Below are positions 55,727-64,000 of a DNA stretch of 64,000 nt, one piece after another; within the stretch, counting starts at the first letter, position 1; each line of letters starts with the position of its first letter. Below the pieces are notes generated by a model, which searched no databases, was not told where the DNA came from, and was given only the letters and a program-made list of their open reading frames with translations. This DNA comes from Usnea hakonensis (taxonomy: Eukaryota > Ascomycota > Lecanoromycetes > Lecanorales > Parmeliaceae). A program made the position numbers and the translations under genes. Where the stretch lies: contig BLJB01000149.1 of NCBI GenBank assembly GCA_013423325.1, positions 1-64,000 on the forward strand. The letters run 5' to 3'.

Positions 55727-56983
55727 ATGCCATCAACACCATCTACCCAGGTCGCCATCATCGGCGCCGGCCTCTCAGGTCTCAGTTTCGCGCTTGCTTT
55801 ACACAAATTCGGGATTTCGTCGACCATTTGGGAAGTCCGCTCTGACAAATTCGTCCAAGGTGGCGCTATCATGCTCTCCCCGAACGCCCTTCGCATCCTG
55901 GATGCAATTGGCGTATACGAGCGCATTCGAAACAAAGGATTCCACTTCGAAACGCTGACTTTCAAAGACGAGCATGACCAGACGACAGATGTGTATTACT
56001 TTGGCCATGAGCATCTCTATAGATACAAGGCTTTCCGAGTGTATCGACAGGTTTTGATTGACGAGCTCAAGCTCATGCTCAAGGAACGTGGCATCCAAGT
56101 AAAGTACGAGACAAAGTTCACTCATATCGTCGCGGAGACTTCAGAGACCGTAGAATTCGCGTTCGCAGACGGCTCGGTGTCTACGGCGTCGCTCTTGATA
56201 GGAGCCGATGGTATACATTCCACACTTCGTAAAGCCATGTATCCGACCGTCAAACCCAAGTACCTAGGCTTCGTTGGTATGACCTCCGCCATCCAGACAT
56301 CCAAACTCCGGTTCCCGGGAAACGATCCAAACTACCCACTCCCCGTAGCCATCGCCGCCAAACCTGGCGCCTTCGTTATAGCGCCACAGGACGTGGATGG
56401 CTCAGAAGTGCTCATCGGAACTCAAGGCGCTTTCCCCGAGCAGGACAGAGCGGGATGGAGTAACTTGCAGGCCGACAAAGACGAAGTCGTGCGTATTTTC
56501 AGCCGAAACGTAGAATCTTGGCCAGAGCTCGTACAGTCTGCGATTGAAAACATTGACAAGGACACAATCAACACGTGGCCCTACTACGCAATGCCCCGCC
56601 TCGAAAAGTGGTCCTCGTCTACCGGCAAAGTCATTATGCTAGGAGATGCGGCACATGCGGTGCCTCCGACTACAGGCCAAGGCGTCAATCAGGCCTTTGA
56701 AGATGTGTGGATGCTGGCGTTGCTGTTGAGGGATGTGGGCGCGGGTGTGGACTTGGGCAAGGCGTTGGAATTTTGGCAAGGGTGGAGACAGCAGAGGGTG
56801 GACGGGATCTTGGCTTTGACCACGGCGATGAATAATAAGAGGTTGCCCCTTGTCGAGCAGCAGAAACTGCCGAAAGGAGAGGTTTGGAGTGGGCGGGTGG
56901 AGGATACGGAGCAGATGGGGTGGTTGTATGGACCGGATCTGGAGGTTGTGGTGTCGGAATGGGTTGAGGGACAGCGGAAGTAG
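55727..56983 (+). CDS. FAD-dependent monooxygenase, salicylate hydroxylase-like
   Basis: Intronless 418-residue flavoprotein of the UbiH/PHBH-type group A monooxygenases. The three FAD/NADPH fingerprints are present: GAGLSGLSFALALHKFG near residues 13-29, GADGIHSTLRKAM near 160, and GDAAHAVPPTTGQGVNQAFED near 305. R(V)YRQVLIDEL near residue 105 is the usual arginine segment. These enzymes hydroxylate aromatic or polyketide-like substrates with NAD(P)H and oxygen. Length and motifs are complete. The divergent NmrA-like reductase and the palindromic promoter suggest an inducible pair. Substrate is not predictable from the sequence. Confidence 0.9.
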   Translation: MPSTPSTQVAIIGAGLSGLSFALALHKFGISSTIWEVRSDKFVQGGAIMLSPNALRILDAIGVYERIRNKGFHFETLTFKDEHDQTTDVYYFGHEHLYRYKAFRVYRQVLIDELKLMLKERGIQVKYETKFTHIVAETSETVEFAFADGSVSTASLLIGADGIHSTLRKAMYPTVKPKYLGFVGMTSAIQTSKLRFPGNDPNYPLPVAIAAKPGAFVIAPQDVDGSEVLIGTQGAFPEQDRAGWSNLQADKDEVVRIFSRNVESWPELVQSAIENIDKDTINTWPYYAMPRLEKWSSSTGKVIMLGDAAHAVPPTTGQGVNQAFEDVWMLALLLRDVGAGVDLGKALEFWQGWRQQRVDGILALTTAMNNKRLPLVEQQKLPKGEVWSGRVEDTEQMGWLYGPDLEVVVSEWVEGQRK

Positions 56984-58037
56984 TGATGCTGCGGAAGTTC
57001 AGATACACATTTACAGCCATTGCAGCTACATCGTGGGTACTGTTCTGAGGTATTGATATTCTTCCAACCTACAGAAACATTTACTGCTCCTTTGGGCCTT
57101 GGATCATGAATGACTGATACCCACATGGTCCATGGACCGAGATGGAATGATCTGCTAGGTTCTTACTCTGCCTGTTTATTAAATAGAGTGTTAAGGCCGG
57201 ATTTAGCTAGGAGGGGCCATACTGTATACATAGAAAGAGAATACATTGAACAGCCTTAGAGATGTTGTATGCAGTATATCATTATGAGGTGTACTCTACA
57301 AGCAATGAAATTCTTTCTCCGTCACTTATTTTCCAACGCCGCTTTAGCTACCAACTTCCCAAAACCTCTTCACCCTTGTCTTGTTGTACTTCACTTTATG
57401 ATCATTGACTAGCAAATCAGAAATGGAATTTTACCTGTCATTACTATATCACCATTGTCTGTTCCCCCCCCCCTTTCCAAGACCAATGGTTGGTCGAACA
57501 GTCAGAGAATTTGATTATTTTGTTGTATCTTTGTCCGCTTATGAACTTGCACCCATCTTCATTGCAATTCTAGAGCATGCTAACTCGTAGCCTGGTGGGA
57601 CATCCCCAAAGATGTCCACTTGTGTGAAACTTAAATACAGTATGAATTCACTAAATAGAGAAGGTCAGTCATGGCTAAGTAAATTCACAGAAGATGTGAA
57701 TGTCCAAAGAGAATATCTGAGTGTGAAGTATGGGAGGTAGCTTCACTATCCCGTTTGTCACTATGCAAGGGGCTTGCTGCACTATAAGTATCTTCTGTCC
57801 TTCCGATCTCTCCGTCTCCTTTACACATCTCGGATTGGAAAGCAAATGCATGTGTGGATTCTTGATATTTTCTTGTTTAAAAGACTGACGTACCCACACT
57901 TAATATACATATACTCATACTCATGAGATGACACTTAGTATGATTCGCGTTTGACTTTGCAGATGACTTGTGCTAGAACGTTGCCCACCCCTTTCAAGGA
58001 GAAATTCAGCATGAAGCCGGTTTCATAATCCAGCTTC
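56984..58037. other. No supported gene
   Basis: About 1 kb between the monooxygenase and the helicase relic. A C10 tract lies near 57460. Short frames at 57405-57590 and 57675-57899 have no motif. Confidence 0.5.
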
Positions 58038-58510
58038 AAAATTTTCAACAATCCAGATATGTTGAACGAGATCAGGTTGGGCGTCGTGTCGTCGAAGACG
58101 CTTGAAGTGTTTGAGAGTCTACACAGGCCATTGATCTTTAATGACGGTATTGAGGCAACGGAGCTGTGAGTATCTCAATGATAATGTCGACGATCTGCTG
58201 ATCTGTCGTCAGGTTTCCTATAAGCGTTGAAGTAGATCTAGCAAACTCTACAAAGATGAAAGACCTCGATAGAGAAGAATTTTAATATTTACCAACGGAC
58301 AGCAGGACGGTGGAAGACGAGGCGCAACGAACGAAGTCTTATCCAACTACATGGCCCCGCAATCTGTCTATCTCAGAAGAGGTGCGTAAGTAATGCTGAT
58401 CAAGAACATTGACGGTACGCTGGTCAATGGTTCAATTGGGAGAGTGATTGCGTTTATGGACGACCTATCACCAAATGTTACGGCCTAATTTCGATTTTGA
58501 ATCCTTCCTA
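58038..58510 (+). pseudogene. Pif1-family DNA helicase fragment
   Basis: Conserved C-terminal Pif1 segments can be read in order: DMLNEIRLGVV, then LEVFESLHRPLIFNDGIEATEL, across a still recognisable 47-nt intron (58166-58212) to FPISVEVDLANSTKM. After this come a TAA stop at 58283, a frameshift, then SNYMAPQSVYLRRGA, another TAA at 58387 exactly where Gln is expected before VMLIKNIDGTLVNGSIGRVIAFMDD, and a further shift into TYHQMLRPNFDFE. The Walker A half of the helicase is missing. At least one stop fits Gln CAA changed to TAA, as by RIP. Genomic Pif1 duplicates and Helitron helicases are both possible sources; the retained intron favours a host-gene duplicate. It cannot make an active helicase. 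Confidence 0.75.
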
Positions 58511-60079
58511 GGACTTCAGGTACTCTATGATTTCCAAAGGAATCAACGCTTCTGGCTGCAATCACGAGACAATTTCCATCAAGTCCGGGTAATCGCCTTG
58601 ATAATCTTCCTGGCTATGCTCACCATTATGTCGTGGCAAGTAATACAAAGAGCGGGCGAGAGGGTAGCAAAAGCTGGACAGTCTAAGCAGCATAAGTTTA
58701 GTTGAAATTATGAGAGGACCCTTCTTACGTCTCAGCAATATGTCGAATGGTCTTCATTTTGGTTCCGATGAGATCAGATCCAATGCCAAAACAGCTATCA
58801 TTGGAGAACTTGTCCGGAGACCTCCACTTTATCTAGCGCATTCATTTAGCAGTGAGACTATGGTTATCTTATTTGCATTCAGAGACTCTTACTCAAAGGA
58901 CGGACCCGACAGTCCATCAAAAATTTTATTCTGAAGCCGTGAGCATGCAATACTGCACATTTTGAAGACTTATGTGGCAAAGCTCCAATAAGGCTTAAAG
59001 ATCCCTTCTTCTCTTCCACTCCCCCAAGGAGCACCTTTCACAATATCAAACAATATCTTAGTGATCATTATTGGTACTTACCACCACAACCAACTCCGCA
59101 CCATACGACCTGATCCTGCACCTAGGCATCCTGACAATTGGAGATTTGCTCTCCATGGTCAAGGTATGAGAGCATCTTATTCAGTCTAACGCAGAAGGCT
59201 ACACTACGCAGCACCTACAAAATCTCCACATCTTGATGAAGGGTCCGAGGCCTTCACCTATTACGACTATCGCTCGATGACCCCATTCATAGTAATCTCT
59301 CCCGATCATCACCCTCATCAAGGACATGATTGATATGAGCGAAGAGGAAGCGGTCTCTCTACATGTCACGGTACTCACTAGGGCCAGGAATATCTCGAAT
59401 GTCTATTGCCTACGAAGCTCATCTATTCTTTTCTAGTTATACAAGTGATCTATTTGCTATACTTCCATTACTGATCCATCATACGTCGTAGAATTAGCTA
59501 CCGATAGACCTTGTTCTTCAATACACCCAAAGATGGACCTCCATCTCATTTTGGCAAGCCCTCAGACTGATTCCACGTGTTCATATCAATTTCTTTCTAC
59601 TTACTTAGCCTCAATTGCTCCTCACTCCAGGATATTGCGTGACTAGATTTATGAACAACACTCTGGTTCTTGCTTCAGGCTATTCATTAAACTTGGTGGT
59701 TGGGTATAGGGTCTGACCGTAGGAGGTTTGCCGGATCAAATTGTCTTTGTCTGTGAATTGGTGTATATTGCAGCTAGCTACAAATAAACACATGCATGCA
59801 ATTGCCGGCTCTTGTCTCTTCCCTAAAGACTCTACAGCTCCATAAAATGGCCTGGTGCCGAGCCTTCACCTCCAACGACTAAGCAACAACGACTAAGCCG
59901 CCCTCCCATTAGCAAGCTTTTTTCTAGTCACCTCACAACACGCACAAATAATCAAAACAATCATCACCATCATCACCTTCCATCAGCTCACTCTTCCACC
60001 GATATCCCTGCTTCTACAAGTCTCATCCTCATACTATCTTCTTCCGCCCTGTCTCATTAAGTCTACCCCATACGTCACG
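58511..60079. other. No supported gene
   Basis: A plus frame ending at 58705 encodes a hydrophobic segment (VIALIIFLAMLTIMSWQV) and basic tail but has no start or family that I can support. From 58930 to 60079 there are no open frames of note and no recognised RNA gene. Confidence 0.45.
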
Positions 60080-60347
60080 ATGCTATCAGTCAAGAAAACC
60101 AAGCAGGAGCAAGAATCTCAACTGAAATTGCGCAGAGCTTGGGGCTTCGAGCCCACAGACAGCAAAAAGTATTTGAAGTAAGTCAACCATCACAGGAACC
60201 AACATTCGAAGACGAAATGCTGATAAAACTAGGAAAGAAACTTACAATCACGGAGGGAAAAAGCTTGAGGAAGACATCAAGTCAGAAAAGCTAAAGCTAG
60301 AAGAGCTTTGGTTTAATAAAATGCTTGTGCAAAACAATGAAAAGTAG
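60080..60347 (+). CDS. Small basic two-exon orphan protein
   Basis: Two exons, 60080-60177 and 60233-60347, join in phase (55-nt intron, GTAAGT donor, CTGATAAAACTAG acceptor tract) to 70 residues. The product is short, charged and helical, with Lys/Glu-rich runs (KKTKQEQESQLKLRRAWGF near the start, KKLEEDIKSEKLKLEELW near the end), and may form a coiled coil. There is no signal peptide and no motif that I recognise. The good splice site and even charge pattern favour a real gene, but chance cannot be excluded without transcripts. Confidence 0.42.
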
Positions 60348-62623
60348 GCGCGACAGGAGAGATGAGAAGCACCTGGGCCAAGAGCGGCTGGGTAAGCCTG
60401 AGCTACTGACGGTATACCCTTGTTCAGCAGCGACCAAATTCTTCAAACCTGGCTTGCCAAAAGAGACCACAACCACCACCATGACGGAACTCTTCATCCA
60501 CCAGTCCCAGGTTCATACCAAACCTTTGCATAGCGAAGAGCTTTGATGGCATCGTCTTCACACGACAAGAACAATCAACACAAATATAAGCTACAAAATT
60601 CATCAGATCTCTCTTGTGTGCTTGTTTTCTTCCGGACACGGGGCGAAGTCAAACCTTCAGCATCCAGGTCATCACGCTCGTCTCCCTACCCAGCGTCCAA
60701 GATATCCGAGCGTACCAAAAGCTTCAACAGCAGGCGCGATGCAATCAAAGGGGTTGTCATCCGCTCAACGTTGCTTCGACGCATCTCTAATTTTTGGTGG
60801 ATAATTCACGACATGAGCATTGGATGTTGGGGGTAGTCTTTCAATTGAAAACTATCCCAAGGATTTTCGGGCTGCTGGCCCTCCCCAACAATGCAATCGC
60901 AAGTCTTTGCTCTCAAGGGTATCACAAAACCGTAAACCATCTAGGACTTTGACAAAAGTTCTTTCTCGACCAATATCGGAAACAATGAAGAAGTGGTTGG
61001 AGGGTCATGCATGCATGTCAAACGAGAACTTTAACCCAAGACAGTCTCCAGAGGCTGTGTTCGTCAAACCCATTGCCGAGCTCGAAGAAAAGTACGCCAT
61101 GCCAATCCTTGAGATGCCATTCTCACGGCATTCGGTATAATCATCGGGACCGGTATCCTGGCCGTTGAACATCACCACGTCCTTAGAATACATACGATCG
61201 ACCTCAAGTCAGCGGCACACACGTCATATGGCAGACCAAGTACAAGACTGCAAAACCTCGCACACGTGCACGAGCCTCGGTATCGTCATTCCACTTCCTT
61301 TCAGGACCCGTATCTGGGTCTCATCGTCGGCTAAGAAGCATGATCTTCGGAGTGTGGTGTGGATCGGAATGAGTTGTCGAAGAGCTTTGACCGAGCGAAG
61401 TGAGAGAAGGGCCGTGTTTCGAATACCGACCAAGTCACTTCAGCGAGCTACCTACCCTTGATGAGATCCGACAGCCTACCACGATCTGTATACGGGCTTG
61501 CGTTCGGCCGAGAAGCGTGTTTGTGAAAATGTGGATCGGATTGAGTTGCCAAACAAGATCCTTTTGGCCGAAGAAAGCCGCAGGTAAAGGCAGTGTTCTG
61601 AACCAGGACTAAATTCCTTCGGGAAGTCACTCTTGAATATGTTCGACAGAGGGAGCTAGGCCATGTCGTCGATCAAACGATCAACAGACGACGCTACCAC
61701 GGCCGCCGACAAATGCCCCTCTATTGGATTCATTGATCCTCGAAGTGATACCCTTGAACATCTCGCCATTAGCTATGAGCAAAAATTGGTCAAACGGTTT
61801 CCAATTGGTATGCAATACTCCATTACTATAATGGATCAGCCCGACCGGGTCCGGCGACGAGTCAGAGGCCAGCCTAATCTTCAGCAATCGCTATTAGCTC
61901 CACCCACCTCCACATAACCAATCTCCGTCAACATCACACGAACCCCATCCGCCATCATGCCAAGTCAGTTCCAAACCCGTCCGAAGTCCTTGCTATTGAT
62001 GAACAGCCTCTCAACCACCTTAGGACTTACAGCGAGCGAGCCGCACAGAAGCTATAGCACTCGGCCAGAAGACACCATAATGCACCAGCCCGCCACCAAA
62101 CCTTCATTGTCATATAGATAGATATATACGACAATATTTCTTCGCCTAAGTAGCCAGGAGAGATTTCCAGACGAATATACGGGGAACCAAGAGATACGGA
62201 AACCGTGAGGCAGTTGTCGCCTAGTCCCTCAGGATCGGCTTGGGACAATAGTTAGTGACTGATGAGAATAGTCGAATGTCAAATTTATCAGCTATCTGAG
62301 GTGATTGAGAGGGGGGGGAGAAAAGAAAACTCTTGCGAGAGGTGTGGACTTGGAAGCGACCGACCTATCATCACCCTTCCTTGCGAAACCGTACTGCTTC
62401 CTTCAGCCTTCGGATACCACATCTCCGCCGACGGGGATCTGGATTGGCTCTCTTGCTTTTCCCTCTCTTTTGTTTTGGGCCTCATTTGAAGAGACGCAGC
62501 AGATGCTTACACAACCAACGACTTAGGTTCGCTCAGCGTGTGCTCCGCAAGGAGTCTCACTCACTTCACAACACACGGCTCGTGAGGACTAAAGTAATCG
62601 ACGTCAGATTCCGCGTCGACGCC
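60348..62623. other. Gene-poor region with a diverged tandem duplication
   Basis: Many overlapping short frames on both strands, none with a recognised family. Two stretches, about 61305-61446 and 61482-61630, look like diverged copies of one unit: each contains GGATCGGAxTGAGTTG, a GCCGAGAAGC or GCTAAGAAGC word and a shared end with GTGTT. Frames over them give related Trp-Ile-Gly-x-Ser-Cys segments. A frame at 61663-61917 follows. I cannot build a gene. Confidence 0.4.
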
Positions 62624-63101
62624 ATGGAAAGCACTACTCCTCCTCCTCCCTCGTCTTTCCCTACTCCTCATCCCCGTCCTCTAAGCCGCTTGCCACTAGC
62701 TACCAGACAAAGACGCCAGTCTTCTGTCGAAGTTTCTCCCCAACCAGTCAAAACGCCACGCTCGTCAGATAAGTATAACAGGAATCACCGGCCCTACGGA
62801 AACGGCGAAGGAGTAGACTGTCGACCCATTAGCATCTAGTTCAGGTTGAGATCAACTGACAACGACAAATCATTGCAGAACGTCTAGCCGGAGAGATGAC
62901 GACTCAAGCACAACACCATCCGCAAGTCACCGTCCACGATTAACGCTCGTAGATGGCACGACATTACCGCTGACACTAGATGCCCACTTGGTGGCCCCCC
63001 TGAGCCCCAAAATGCCAGAACGAGATCCATGCAAGACTTGCACCGTCCGCAAAACTTCCTCTTCTGAACAAGTCTTGGCGTCGGTCGATACGCCAGTCTA
63101 A
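62624..63101 (+). CDS. Hypothetical Pro/Ser-rich protein
   Basis: Two exons, 62624-62772 and 62879-63101, join in phase to 123 residues. The first is MESTTPPPPSSFPTPHPRPL and further Pro/Arg/Ser-rich sequence; the join reads TPRSSDK then TSSRRDDDSS, continuing as RPRLTLVDGTTLPL and PERDPCKTCTVRK. The open, compositionally coherent second exon supports coding. It appears disordered, with one CxxC. No family recognised, and the gene could continue through a further unseen exon. Confidence 0.38.
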
Positions 63102-64000
63102 TACTATGGCAGCTTCACCGGCGCCTGCTGTATATGTCTCTGCACATCCTTTTCTTTTGGGGGGGGGGACGTAGTGCTGCGACAACACAGCACAAGCCAT
63201 TCAGATATGGTGGAAATTGAACATGAGACTTGGGAACGTTGCCCGAAAACGGAAACTTCCCGTCATCCAACCTTTCAGCATCGACGAAGAAGAAGTCTGT
63301 CTGTCTGTTTCCTCTTCTTCGAGATCAGACTTCGCGCAAGAAGCTGATTCTTTTGGGCATCGATGACACCAGAAAGTCTGTAACGTCAAGGAACGCAATC
63401 TGCCACTGTGCATGTTGTCCACGGAGAAACAACCTCGTCGGGCACAGATCACCCCGATATCGGGACTGCAAGATATCTTGGTGCGCGTTCCTCGGCCTCG
63501 GACACAGAACTAGATAGAGTGGTCAATTGACGCTGCGGGCTACATTCTCTTCACTTCCAATATCCAAATGAGCCGGACCCGAGCTCGAGAAAGCTCTCGA
63601 AAGAACAGCATCCGGTAGTTCCGAGTCATCGTCCAAGAACATCTCGACATCCCGCATCGCATGTCTCGCACGTCTGGCTTTCGTCACTTGACCCCGAAAG
63701 AAACGACCTCTTTTCTCGCCATCCCTATTCGGATCCAGGAAGATAACCGCGTGCATGTCGAAAATAGTCCCTCAAGCCCTGTGCGTACGTACCTTTGACA
63801 CTTTGGCTCTCCAACATATACGCACCATTCTCTTCTTCACAATTCCCGCCGCCAACCATGGCCAACAAGAGTTACGTGCCGCCGTATACGTTGCATGAAC
63901 GGACGCACGACCCGACTTCGCAATGCAGATCGTTACAAAAGGCCGAGACGGTAGAATGTACAAAAATAAGAAGAAAAAGTGGGGAGGAGTAGCTGTCTCC
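63102..64000. other. Right edge, no complete gene; possible partial frame at the end
   Basis: A G9 tract lies near 63161. Short frames occur on both strands. Near the end, a plus frame that starts at an ATG at about 63923 runs off the window and encodes a basic stretch (KGRDGRMYKNKKKKWGG), which could be the start or middle of a gene continuing past 64000. An upstream ATG at 63858 is in a different frame. Confidence 0.3.

Overview
The window is nuclear DNA from a filamentous ascomycete (Pezizomycotina). The evidence is short GT-AG introns of about 47-106 nt, which I traced by reading frame in most genes; clear fungal orthologues (Mvp1, Elg1, Utp8, Mhr1, a UVRAG/Vps38-type protein, PalH, Lag1); a Ty1/copia relic and a Pif1 relic with stop codons of the C-to-T / G-to-A kind expected from RIP; and small inverted-repeat transposons. 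I cannot assign a genus or class.

Layout. Bases 1-2.3 kb hold an AT-rich, decayed copia retrotransposon. From 3.5 to 21 kb is an accessory block: a broken conserved gene; an ochratoxinase-type amidohydrolase beside an eight-exon allantoate-permease-family transporter; a rhodopsin-like membrane protein; a small secreted precursor with repeats and Lys-Arg sites; a UstYa-type (DUF3328) oxidase; a rhodopsin-like gene stub; a GMC oxidoreductase; a frameshifted sesquiterpene synthase; and a 741-bp fold-back transposon sitting next to a small membrane-protein gene. From 21.5 to 36 kb is a conserved core block: mvp1, elg1, utp8, mhr1 and a UVRAG/Vps38-like gene. From 36 to 42.4 kb I find almost no genes, but there is a tRNA-Ile gene with an odd intron and a pair of nested MITEs. 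From 42.4 to 57 kb come a sugar transporter, an F-box/LRR gene, palH, a ceramide synthase and a divergent NmrA-like/FAD-monooxygenase pair. From 57 to 64 kb is gene-poor, with a Pif1 helicase relic and two small two-exon orphan genes.

Most interesting points. (1) The precursor at 11.4-11.7 kb has a signal peptide, a 24-residue repeat carrying an Ala-Ile-Gly motif, and Kex2-type Lys-Arg sites, and lies within 1 kb of a UstYa-type gene. That is the architecture of a dikaritin-like RiPP locus, with a GMC oxidoreductase and transport or sensing proteins nearby. (2) The tRNA-Ile gene at 39.8 kb is interrupted by a 52-nt insert that looks like a spliceosomal intron (GTAAGT, CTAAC, CAG); only its removal at those borders, not at the usual tRNA-intron position, restores the AAT anticodon loop. 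(3) One MITE is inserted inside another at 40.0-40.4 kb.

All exon structures were inferred by hand from reading frame, splice signals and family resemblance. No alignment or database search was run.
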